The position numbers and the translations under genes were made by a program. From assembly GCA_015680685.1 (NCBI GenBank), contig MNCI01037820.1, positions 1,275,889-1,334,629 on the forward strand: 58,741 bases of DNA, read 5' to 3'. Positions 11,921 to 23,900 of this stretch are shown here, piece after piece. The DNA is from Gnetum montanum. Its lineage: Eukaryota > Streptophyta > Gnetopsida > Gnetales > Gnetaceae. The notes beneath the pieces are model-generated. The model saw only the letters and a program-made list of their open reading frames with translations, had not been told where the DNA came from and searched no databases. Positions within the stretch are counted from its first letter, which is position 1. Every line of letters starts with the position of its first letter.

Positions 11921-14290
11921 GGAGTTAAATTCGTGGTTATGGTTTAGGTTCTTAAGGGACTAAAAACCCAACATTGATGCAATATTTGTCTAAGATGGAA
12001 GGTGTATGGTGGGGCCCATAATCCAAAAATTTTAAAATTTGATAAGTGAAGCTACTTTCCACAAATCTTAACATTGAAGAAAGCTCCCCTCCTTTTCACT
12101 TTAGTGCACGTGGTTTTATGGTGCATTGAATTAGTAGCTAAGGTTTTAAGGTGTGCTTTTAGGTTTAGATGTGGTTTTTAATGCTAAATTTCATAAGTTT
12201 TCAATGACAATTCACATTTTTTCAAAGTACATATTAGAGGAGAGATTTGGTAGAGATTTTTGTGGTAGAGGGAAATAATCTTTAGTGTGGAAGCTTCATT
12301 CCTTCTTTCACATAGTGTAGAATTCCTATTTTTCTTGATTTCAAACTATTTCTAGCATGAAGCCTAGCATGGCATCAAAACAATGTGTAGGGAAGAGTTA
12401 GAATCCTAGGATTCAATAGGTGGATAAATGAGCAAGAGATTTGTTAGGGCTACCCATTCCAATTTCCATCCAAGCCTCATCTATTGCTACTTCAAGGTAG
12501 GAAATTATACCTATTTTTGCTTTTGTTTCTAGTCATTTTTATTATTTTTCTTGCCACATGTGGGGCTATTGTTTCTTAGATCTATGCTGATAGAGGGGGT
12601 AAACTAAAATTCTAGTGAAATCCCACCTCTTATTTTGGTTGTTTCCACATGGATCTATGGTCCTTTTGTTGTTTTTTCCTTAATAGATTTGATTTTTAAA
12701 ATTAAGCTTGATGTTTTTATGCTTTTTTCCCAAAATTTGGGGGTATGGTCATTTTTGTCAGTTCTAAGCTTATGGATTTGGTAAAAGAAAATTTCAAAAA
12801 AATACTACCCCATGATTTTAGTGCTTTTTCAAATGATATTGATTATTTTGACTATTTTTGTTATATTTTTATGGCTATATTAAGTTGGGTTTTAGGAATT
12901 TTAGATTTTTACATGACAAATTTAAGCACAGTTATGTATTTGTTTCTTAATAAAAGGAAAATATTTTTCAATTTTAATTCCATGCACTTGTAGCCCTTTA
13001 TTTAATCTTTCTAATGGCTATTTTCCTGATCAATTTGGCTTTGAAATGATCAAGTTATGGCTATTTTCCTAAGGTCATGCAGTTACGTTCCTATGCCATT
13101 TTTAGATTTTCATGTATGTTCATAAATTGTTTCTAAGTAAACAGTAGAGGTATTGACCATCTCTTGGTTATGGTTGGGTGGAAACTAGCTTTAGGTTTCT
13201 AATGGATGTGGACTCACATTTATTGGACTTAAAAAAAATTTTGCAAAATTTTCATTAAGCCTATGTCAAAAGGAGGTTTGTGTCATTTTCAGAATTTTCA
13301 TCCAAATTGACAAATTGTTTCTACCTGAACAGGAAAGGTTCTGCCTGAACAGGAAAGGTTTTGAATTTTTTATAAGTATGGATGCATAGGGCTCACTTTA
13401 AGCTTTGAAATAATGGTTGAATCACTTCATTTGGATCTCATACAAGTTTTTGGTGAATTATTTACCAACCTTGCACGACAAGGGGTTAATGGTGATGGCT
13501 ACGTTTTGCTAATTTTCCCTATGTTCCATGTAAAAATGGCTATGTATTTTTGTTTGTAATGATTATTTCTTCAAAGCTTGTGATTTCAGGATTCTTTCCA
13601 TGGTAGAATCACTGAAATCAAAGCTTGTATGAATTTTTGATAAATACTTTGTTATGGCTGTGTAAATAAGGCAAAATTACAGTTGTAGCACATTACCCCT
13701 GTGAGCTACAATACCCCTTTGGGGATGGAAGTTATTGATATGTGTAGCTTTCATGCCAATATGTAAAACTTATGCTATAAGTTTGTTTTCTAAGAAAAGT
13801 GAAAGCTTTACTATTTTTAGAAGTCTTATAGCTATATGCTTTTTAAGTTTTAATGTTTTTTTTTTCTAAATTTATGCATAGTTTCAATGTTTTTTCTAAG
13901 TTTATGGGTAGTTTAGACTAAGGCTTAGGTTTTTCTATAAGGTTTTGGCTATAATATTTTGGCTATGAAGTAAGAGGCTATAAAAGATGGTAATGATGCT
14001 TTTATGGAATTTCTTAAGCCACCTTAAATAAACACCTTAGAGCTTTTTATAAAGGCTAATTTCACCTTTGATTAGATGTTTGTTCCAAATTTGCTAAGTA
14101 ATTCTAATTGGTCATAATGCAAGGTTGTAATAATGTTTTCTTGTGGAATTCATTTAGCTAATTTAGATAAGCACGTTAGAGCATTTCACAAAGGCTAATT
14201 TCACCTCCGACTAGATGTTTTTCCAAATTTGTTTAAGTAATGCCAATTGATCATAATGCTTTTGTTTTGCTTCATGCAGGGTTTTCTTGA
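11921..14290. other. Non-coding region upstream of the antisense gene
   Basis: This is T-rich sequence with no supported coding region. It contains a short tandem doublet (about 13325-13358, unit tctgcctgaacaggaaagg) and a degenerate tandem duplication of about 139 bp. The shared phrase of that duplication, aaaggctaatttcacct, starts at 14051 and again at 14190. A pyrimidine-rich stretch ending ttcatgcag at 14279 looks like a splice acceptor just before the first coding exon of the next feature, so a 5' UTR intron of that gene may lie here. Confidence 0.5.
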
Positions 14291-14307
14291 AGCCCCTTCT
14301 CATCATC

Positions 14308-17300
14308 ATGGATTTTGTGGGTATTTTCTGCTACATTGCTCATCCTAAGACCAATACCTCACTCTTGGATATGCTTTGGGGAAGGCTTCACTATGGTTCT
14401 AGCTTGGGGCAAGGGAATTTCTTGCCTACATTCTACAAAAATTTAGTGTGATGTTATGGTCACACTTGTTTGTGGATATGGCTAGGTTATAGTGGAGTCT
14501 TTGTTGTCTTAGGCATCTAGCTTGGTTTCTACTTTTATTACAAACAGGCCACTAGTAGAAGGAGCAGCAGATACTGTCAGTCCACATTACCTCATAGAGA
14601 TCTAGATGATGCTAGAGTATAGTCAGTATAATGCTAACAATACTCTGATGGTGGCACATAAAGTCCACACATTATTCTAGAACTTGCCTAGTATCATGTA
14701 TCATCTACAAGGGTAAGCATGGTTATTGTAATGTTTTTATGTTTTTTGGCTTGACTACCTTTCCTAACTTCATCGATTTTACAAACTTCGTTCAAGTACA
14801 AGGTCAATGATCAAGGCTTGATCATCAATGATCAAATCTTGGCAGTTGCTCAAACTGCTTTAAACAAATTAACCAAGAGTCCTCAGATTAGAACTATTGT
14901 GTATCAATAGTGGAGAGGGAACTTTTATGCATATGCTTCAAGGTTTGACCTTGTATACAAGAAGTGCAAGGATGACTGGATGATGCATAATTGGTGGGTA
15001 GATGCTGATAATTTCATGGATTAGACCCTTGTAGTTGGGACCTCCACCCAAACCACACTAAAGAAGAAGTGGAAAGGTAAATATAAAGGCTACAACTTAT
15101 TATGTTTCATGGTTATGAAAATTCTAATTATTCTATTAGTTGGACTAGCTATTAAACTTGCGTATGTTGATGCTAAACTTTGGTTGTTGCTTTAGAGGAC
15201 CTTCCACCTTTGCAGATGCCACCATTCCACTTTCAGGAGCACATTATGAGAATACCTTTATCTTGAAGTTTGGTGAGGTGATACCAGCATAGGAGTGGTT
15301 TAGGAGATAGGTGCCTAGATACATTCAAGTAAACATCCAATGTGTGGGTTTACTTAATGTATTTATGGTACCTATTCCTTTCATCCCTATAATGATGATG
15401 TTGCATGTTATCAACTCCTTTGATGAGAAGGCTAGTCATTTCAACACCATCATCTGAGGTGTGAAGGTTAACAAGGACATTGATTAGGGCCTCTTTTGTG
15501 GCTTGTTTGGTGTCCTTGTTGACAGAGCAAAGGTTCCAACAAGAATAGTGATGGAATCAGGCCATTGTGACAAAGTTTTGTAGTGGCTTGGTGCCAACAT
15601 GGACTACTCTAGAATTTTCATGAATGGCTCCATGAACCCTAATGTAAAGGAGTCATATCCTTTGTTTAGGTCTCATGCATTTCCTAAACTATTATCACAA
15701 AATAAGGTGATTGGCATTACATAGGGGTGTACCTTCAAGAAGGTCCTAATGGATGGTACTAGGTTCAATTGGGTGGTTGTTGGGCTTTAAGAGGAGATCC
15801 TTATACTTCATGTAGATACCTCTACAATAATCCACATGAACTTTGCATTTTTTGTAGGTTATTTCAAGAGGTTTGTAGAGTTTCTAGTGGTGTATAGGAA
15901 TAGAAGATGGGTTTCCCAAGACCCAAGCCAACTTTCTAAGCCCTAAATAAAGCACATTTATCCAACGGTGTAGGCTCAAAAACCATAAGAAGGGAAAGAT
16001 GATACATTACACATTATCACTACGGATGTTAATGTCAAGTATTTTGAGTCTCCTGATAGCACAGATGATGAGTAGCCTCTCACATTCCTAGCAAGCATCT
16101 TGGAGGCCAAACAACTATGTAGCGAGGTTGAAGGAACTCCCAAAGAGAAACTTAAGAGCCCTATGGAAGAAGAACCATTGACATTAGAACAACCTACCCC
16201 AAAAAAGCTTAAGTTTAATATTAGGCCATCACAACAGGTAGTTATAGGTATGTTTTTTTTTTAATTTTGGCTATTTCATGTTTTAAAGTTTATGGCTACT
16301 TTATGGTTTCATGTGTTAACTAGTTTTATATGTGCTATGATTGTAGACAAACATTAGGCTATGGTAGCCCAAGCTACCATGGAGGTAGAACAAAGGTGTG
16401 CAGAAGAGGCACTTCTAAAGTAACTTAAGGTTGAAGGGCTTGTTGATGTAGATATAAATGACCTAGATGTCTTATTCAATGAGGTGGTGCCGAGTACATC
16501 CCCCATCATCATCCTAGAGGAGGAAGAGGAGGAGGAACTAGGTATGCCCATGCCTTAATGTTTTCGTTATATCTTATAATTTCATTATGGTTTTAATCCT
16601 AATCATTTGATGATTGTTATGCTTATAGTAGTTCTTAAGCCACCAATGCAAGCACCTACTCCTAAGTTTTATGTGAAACCATGAGTGGAGACTCTAGACA
16701 AGGTGGAGTTTCATGCATGAGATGGCTAAGGACATCATTGGCCAGTTGCAACAGGTTGCATCTGAGATATGTAAGGACTCTATTTTATGTACATTAGTTG
16801 TTTGGCTATGCTATAGGTTATACTTGTGTCATGGCTATCTTAGATTGTACATTATTTTTATGGTTATATTTCATGTTTTGTGTAGTGCCTTTTGTGAAGT
16901 GGGATCCTAGAAGAGATAGGGAGATTGACTCCTTGCCTAAGCTTCCCTCTGATGTACCTAGTGTATCCTTGAAGTTGTATGAGACTGCTACTAATCTAGC
17001 AATTGCATGCACAAAAACTTCATGGTAACTAGAGAGGTCTAATGAATCCCTATGGGAGAAAGTTGTAGCCTTAAGGGAGAAGAATCAATGGTAAGAGGAA
17101 ATCATTAGAGATCTCTGATACCATAAGGCCTTTGTGGAGGCCCAAGTGACTAACTTGAGGGAGTTGCAAACTAGGGAGATCATGTTGGCCCACTAGCGGC
17201 ATATCATTAAAGACAAAGTAGTGGTCTTATGGAAGATGGTAAAACAACATATGTATATGGACCTCATCTTCTAGAAGGTTGAGGATTACACTTGTGTCTT

Positions 17301-17894
17301 AGAGTAGGGTAAGAAAAAAAAGGCCCACAAGCAATAGTACATGATGGATACTGGGGCCTAACTTAAGTGGCTCAAGAAGGAGTTGGTTGAACAATGCAAA
17401 AGAGAGCTATTCATCTAGAGGATCTAGGTAGAGAGTTCTTATCAGCTTTTTAAAATTACTCTCATGATGGAGTAATCCTCTACTACTCAGATTACCACTA
17501 CTATAGGAAAGGCCTCTATGACTGCTACTATGGTAGATAGGACCAGCATGAGTAGGAGCCTCCTACTTGGACTACTATAGATAGGACCAGCATCCTCTCT
17601 AGCATTGATCTTGGGAATGTTTACTAGGTCAACATGACAGAGGACTGGATCCTCCATATTTTGGAGGAAGGCCTTCCACATCTACCACCAGAGGTAATGG
17701 AGCTAAAATCTCTATAGGTTAGATGTATTTCATGTGTAAGTATTTTTAAGTCATGATTTTGGATATGGGTTACTAATTGGCTATATGTTTTTGCATTTTA
17801 GGCCTCAAGAGACATTAGTGGCCCCAATGGTGAGGGTGGGAATGATCCATCACTTCCTCTTTCGAATGCCTCTCAATAGCCTCCATCAACTTAG
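14308..17894 (+). pseudogene. Decayed intron-containing gene antisense to element B, unrecognised product
   Basis: Coding-like exons on the + strand are separated by six canonical GT-AG introns: about 14713-14796, 15077-15195, 16248-16346, 16542-16628, 16771-16885 and 17718-17801. The frame stays meaningful across long exons; the largest is 15196-16247. Interruptions are almost all TAG, TAA or TGA replacing likely CAG, CAA, CGA or TGG. The predicted product would be about 700-800 residues. The middle is mixed hydrophobic, around 16505-16540 is a run of Glu, and after 16930 comes a Leu/Lys/Glu-rich stretch that looks coiled-coil. I do not recognise the family. It could be an extra ORF of the element, as antisense ORFs are known in Tat-lineage elements, or a captured host gene, or a separate insertion. 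The array at 9045-11920 lies upstream of it. Confidence 0.6.
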
Positions 17895-18700
17895 CTTTGT
17901 TGGCTATTTTACTTCATTTTCATGTTGATGGCTATGATTATCCAAGACTATGTTATAGATGATTATTATTTATTGACATTGATGCCACAAAATGTGGCCA
18001 TGGATTTGTATGTTATGGACACTTTAACTTTAAATTTAAACTTTGGTTTTATTGTTGGATATGTGTATCTATAGTTGCAGTAAACATTGTGAATGTTGAG
18101 AATGACTATGTTGATGTTTTGGTTATAACATTAAATGGCTAATAGATGCAAGAATAGGCTAAAAAAAAGAAGTATAAAAATAGAGAAGATGTTCACTAGT
18201 TTTAGACCATCATAGGCATAGGTTATATTGCATTGCCAATTTAAGTCCATAGTGGATCATATTGCTAGTTTAAAGTCTTAGCAGACTATGACACCAGTTT
18301 AGAGTCCTAGTGGACTATGATTTTGCTAGTTTAAGGTCATAGTCGATCATGTTGTGTGATTATCTTTGCTAGTTTAAGACCATGATGAGCCATGATGCCA
18401 GTTTAAGGTCTTAGTGGACAATTTATGAAAAATAAATATATTTATATGGATTTTTATGTTTATAATATAGGTAAAAGTAAAGAAAAGCTATAATAAATAA
18501 GTAAAAATGCAAATGAACTTAGGCTACATGCATAGGCTTATGCATAAAGAGTAAAATAAAAATGCATAAAAGAGTATAACAAATTGAAAAAGAAAGTTAG
18601 GCTATATGACTATTAATATATTTGGTTATCAAGGCATAGGATGAAGAAGCTTAAGATGAACTTCACTTATGTAGATTCTTCTTAATCTTTATGAGATTAG
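17895..18700. repeat. Spacer with gctagtttaagg short-repeat cluster
   Basis: At 18200-18425 there are at least six degenerate copies, 35-45 bases apart, of a unit reading roughly ttgctagtttaaggtcttag followed by tggaccatgatg. The same unit occurs at 8420-8520 and 4590-4690. The rest (18430-18700) is A-rich with no coding signal. Confidence 0.6.
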
Positions 18701-20580
18701 CAAATGAGTAAGGCCTATTTTGGAGAAGCTTGTATTCGCCATTCCCTCTCACCTACAATGCCGAAAAGGAGTTCATTCCATAATGCATCCCATTGCTTAT
18801 TGTTTTGATTTTTTGGGTTGTTGCTCTCTTTTGGGTTGTTGAATTTTAGGATTGGGAGCTTCTTCTTAAAGCTCCAATTTAGACCCTTTCTCTATGTTTA
18901 TGTTGTTGACAGCTATGGGAATCACATTATCACCATGAATGATGATTTTACCTCTATCATAAGGTAGGTAAAATTCTTAATGGATGGGTGAGGACACAAC
19001 TTTTAATTGATCCAACCAAGGCCTTCCTATGATAAGATTGACTAAGAAATTGAAGGTTGTGGGGAATTGCGCCCCTACCACAAAATCCAAGGAGATAGAT
19101 CCCTTGATAGCAACCCTTGATCCATTAAAGGACTTAAGAGTTGTGGTGATTATTTGGTTGAAGTTTTTTGGTTGTCATTTGTTGATTGTGAGGAAGAGGT
19201 AGTAGGATTAGCCACCACACATGGTTGTTGTGCTATTGATAGGGCTATGAATAATTGGGTTGTGTGAGGCTAAGGCACATTGATGACAAAAGGATTCCTC
19301 AGAGGCACTAGTGATGGCACTCTTATGACAAAGAGGTATCTTGAACTGTGGAAAGTTGAAGAAGCCCTTTGATCATAGAGGGGGTACTTGAATCATGAAT
19401 GGTTTTGTTGTAGGTCTTTGATCATCATCAATGTTAAATGTTGAAATGATGTAAGGACTATCATTAGCATTTAAGGGGTTTTTGTAGACTTACATTGACT
19501 AATTTTGTGGTCAAACAAGGTTGGAAGCATCTAAGACTAGCTGCCCCTATATATCATTCTTTACAAGTCATCCCTCAATGTGAGGAAAAATTCTATGTCA
19601 TTACTAGGTAGTTGGTGATAGTGGTAGAAGTGGTCTAACTTGAACTACTTAGGTAATTGAGGGTTATCCTTCATTGCTTGAGTGGGATCTTTGGCTATTT
19701 CATAAATTCTATCATGCTTCTTTCAAGAAGCTTCAAACATCTATTTGTATTGAATATGTCCACTTTTCAAAATTTTGTCTAATAACTTAGATGGTTTTAA
19801 TGACACCGTACTATATTTGGACTTGTTCTTTCTTTCAAAGTTAGGTCTAGTTGTTGTCAATGCAGTAGCCCTAGAAGTTGATGATTGGTTATTGCAATCA
19901 TTAGTGGGATCCTTGGGTGGGTTGGCCTTTGGCCCCTAGTTTGTAATATTTTTTTTCTTATTCATAGTTACTATGATTGTATTTTCTTGTTTACTCTTTT
20001 CTTTATCTCTCTATGTGTGTTGATTTTTTATATGCTACTTAGGCTAGATCATGATTGGCCTTTAAAACATCCTCTATATTCTTGGTTTGCAAACATTCCT
20101 GATTGAGGAATCAAGAATCAAGGTAGTAGAGCTTGGACTTGATAAAGTCATTAACTACTTCCTTAAATATGTCCAACAAGTGGGCCTCAGTGATGGATTA
20201 TGGTATTTTATTCAATAATCCATCTCACAATTGAATGAATTTCTACATGGGTTTTAAGGATCCCTACTTGACCTTCATGAGTTAGTTAAATGTTTTGTTA
20301 GGATTCAAGTTATATTTGAAGTGGTTGTCAAACTAGGCAATCAAGTCCTCCAAAGAGGATATGTATCCTTATGTAATGCATGGTACCAATCAAGTGCTTT
20401 CCTAGTTAAAGACATAGGGAAAATTCTAATGATGGTATGAGTCCATGGCTGCAAGAGTAAGCATTTATATTGAAAGATAAGAAGGTGAGAGTTAGGATTA
20501 CCTTCTCTATTATACTTTCTAAATTGGGGAATAGGGACATGAGTAGGAAGTGTCAAGGGTGGAACTATAAGACTAATGGG
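18701..20580 (-). pseudogene. Element B gag (C-terminal part) and protease, decayed
   Basis: On the - strand, 20556-20341 gives 71 open residues of the retrotransposon gag core: P-x-P-Q-F-R-K-Y-N-R-E-G-N-P, then F-P-M-S-L-T-R-K-A-L-D-W-Y. Farther downstream, 19080-18890 gives the end of the aspartic protease (F-N-F-L-V-N-L-I-I-G-R-P-W-L, then H-G-D). The frame is broken repeatedly. The N-terminal half of gag lies beyond copia-2, at 26424-27245. Gag-protease would package RNA and process the polyprotein; this copy is dead. Confidence 0.75.
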
Positions 20581-20945
20581 TGTGGAATATGATGACTAGA
20601 TGTTCCATAATAGAATTAGATAGATCTTGTTCATAAATCTATATTAAATAATATGAGAACCTATTCATGTAATTCTTATCCAATTCCATGTTTAGTGTGT
20701 TATATATTAAGAAGATCCCTAAATAATATTATAAGGATTATCCCCATGATTTCCTAAATTCATGCTTATCTCTCTAAATCTATTCTTGGGAGATCGAGGC
20801 CTATATAATTTTAATGGCACATATTCATTGGAAATATAGAAGAGATATAGAAGAAATAAAGTTTCACAAAAGTGTGTTTGTTCTAAAAAATTTCTTTATT
20901 TCCTTTAAGGTTAGATCATAGATCCAGTGTCCTTTAAATTATTCA
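20581..20945 (+). repeat. Copia-2 5' LTR
   Basis: About 365 bases, starting TGTGGAATATGATG and ending ATTCA. It is closely similar to 26054-26418 over its full length. The primer-binding site follows two bases later. Confidence 0.85.
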
Positions 20946-20947
20946 TT

Positions 20948-20962
20948 TGGTATTAGAGTAGG
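20948..20962 (+). other. Copia-2 primer-binding site (initiator Met tRNA type)
   Basis: TGGTATTAGAGTAGG differs from the usual TGGTATCAGAGCAGG only by C-to-T changes at two positions, as expected from methylation decay. It lies directly after the 5' LTR. Confidence 0.8.
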
Positions 20963-20996
20963 TTAGCTCAGATTCTTGATAACAAATCTTTCCAAA

Positions 20997-23900
20997 ATGG
21001 CCCAAAATCAAGGATTTTTGTCTCTCCAAGTTCCTATCTTCAATGGAGAGAATTATGAATATTAGGCAACCAAGATGTATACATTTTTGATCTTACAAGA
21101 TCTCTAGGATCTTGTTGAAAATGGATTCCAAGATGTTGATCAAGCAACATTTCAAACCTTGAAGGAAGATGAAAAGAATAAAGTTAAGGAGCTTCATAAG
21201 AAAGATAAAAAAGCATTATTCATCATTCAATTTAGGTTAGATTTAACAATCTTTCCTAAAATTTTCATGCATTGAACTAGAAAAGCTACATGGGATGCAT
21301 TGGAGATTACATACAAGGGATCATTAAAATTTCATGTTGTCATGTTACAAGTATTAAGAAAAGATTTTGAATTTTTGTGCATGCAAGATTCAGAGGATAT
21401 TGATCAATACATTAGCTGATTTCAACAAGTTAAAAATGGACTTGAATCTTGTGGAGAAATGCTTGAGGAAAGGCATGCTATTGAAAATATCCTTCAAAGT
21501 GTATCTAGACAATATGATCCTATTTTCATGCCTATTGAAGAAGCAAGAGATCTCGATAAGATTATCATGGTTGAGCTTGTAGGAAGCTTGACGACATATG
21601 AGTAAAAAATTGTTGATTGTAAGGATTCAAGAGAAAATGCATTCAAGCACAATTTCAGAGGACATCTAATCAAAATCAACATCAAATCCTTATTCAGAGG
21701 ATGGGAACATGATTGTAGTAGATCCAATGGTCATGGTTGTAAAAGATCAAATCAATCAAAGGAAGGTAAGCATTATGATTTTTGTGGTACCAACATCCAC
21801 AATACTTTTGAATGTTGGTCAAGGAAGAAGTATGAAAAAAAGGGCAAAGAAAAAATTGTAGAACTTGAAGATCAATAAAAAGGTGAAAATTTATTTTATG
21901 CTGAAAAGGAGGAAGATCAACTCCTAATGTCTACAAAGGTACCATATGCTGGCAACAACAATATTTGGTATGTTGATAGTTGGCGCAACAATCACATGAT
22001 AAGGAATAAGAAATTATTCTTGAGTTTATAAAAATATGATGGAAAGGTAACTATAGGTAATGGGAAAAAGTTAACCATTGTCGGGATTGGATCACTTGCC
22101 TTCATAATAGCTCAAGGTAACAAATATGTTATTTCCTAGATCTATTTTGTTCCAGATCTTTCAAAGAATTTATTAAGTGTGGGAAAATTATGTCATATTG
22201 GGTATCATGTTGAATTTGAAAAAGATCTTTGTAAAATTTATAAGGTTAATGATGATAAAGGTATTACCATTATCCCTATTAGCAAAAATAAAATGTACAA
22301 GTTGCATATGAAAAAGGATGTTCATTTCCTTACTATCACTGAAGACATAGCATGGTTATGGCATGCTTGGTTAGGACATGTTAACTTTGGCTCAATGAAC
22401 CACATGAAAAAAGGAGAAATTGTAAGAGATATGCCAAAATTTTCTTTGTCAAATAATCATGATTATGGCATATGACAACTAGGAAAAGTTACAAGGTTAA
22501 CATTTCTTAGGAATGAACATAGATCTCAAGAAAAATTAGACCTAGTTTATATGGATCTATGTGGTCCCATGCAAACATTGAGCCTAGGTTAAAACCAATA
22601 TATGTTAATCATAGTGGATGAATTTTCAAGATTTTTTTGGGGATATTTTATGAAATTAAAAGATCAAACATTAGGATTTTTTTAAGAAACTCAAGTTAGA
22701 AATAGAAAATTAAAGTGGTAATACAATTAAGAAAATTTGAACAAATCATGGTGGTGAATTTTTATCAAATGGATTTTATCAATTTTGCAAAAAAATAAAA
22801 AAAAAACTAGGACTATTCATCAAAACTACCACATCATTTAGACCCCAACAAAATGGCATCACTGAGATAAAAAATAGAACAATGGTTGAAATGACAAGGT
22901 GTCTACTTCTTATGTCAGGTTTGGAGAATAAGTTTTGGGTAGAAGCTTGTGCAACATCAATGTGTCTTTTAAATAGGATGCCATCAAGGTTAATTCATGA
23001 AAAAACACCCTAAATTCTTGTATGATCATCCACCAAATATCTCCCAGTTAAAAGTCTTTGGATCTCCTTGCTATGTCCAAATCCTTGCACAAAATCGGAA
23101 AAAATTAGATATGGAAGCTACAACTTGTATTTTCATTAGTTATGCCACAAAATCTAAAGCTTACAAATGTTACAATGAAAATAATAAAAGGGTGATAGAG
23201 TCACATGTTGTGCATTGTAATGAATCTGCATCCAAACAATGTGGAGGATAACGTATGCATGATGTGGAACCAATGCCAAACCAAATATCATATAAAAGTA
23301 TTATTGATATTAATGTGGGAAGGCAAATTCAAGCATAGCCAAATTATACACCACATAAAAGACAAAATATAATTGCTGATCAACATGTTGCAAATGCAGG
23401 TTTGGAGTGGAACCTCCTCAAGGACATCTTAAGGTAGCAAACAACACATCTTATGCCAACACTCACAATGAATTGGCAAGCCACGATCAATATACTTCCA
23501 AAATATTCAAGAGATAAGGTTCCATTTGTAAGAAAAAACCATAGCCATCCAATATGCAGGCTTGTAGCTTCTAACAATGGTAAAAATATTCATGTTTTCA
23601 ACCACACCACCTTCCAACTACTATGAATTCTCATGAAATTGGTGGGTCCATTTCCAAATAAAATAACATGTTAGATGAATGAATGTAGTCTTTTCCATCA
23701 TTTGCCATCATCAACAATAGCAGCCCAAGTCAAACATGAACCACCTACCACTTCCCTCAAATTCCTATTAGTCCCATGGATTAAAATCCATCAACAGATG
23801 AATCCTATGATGCCCTCACCTATCAACAAATGAATCCATTTTGCCAGCCTAACTCTCTGGTGGATTGTTGTGCGTGTAGAAATACTCATAGTAGTAGAAG

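Noticed and set aside
16354-17028. Short - and + strand frames with Ser or hydrophobic runs
   Set aside because: The - strand Ser run is the complement of the Glu run in the antisense gene, and the hydrophobic + frame reads through its intron 5.
22997-23251. Separate small gene of 84 codons
   Set aside because: It is the integrase C-terminal part of copia-2 (S-Q-L-K-V-F-G-S-P-C-Y block), not an independent gene.
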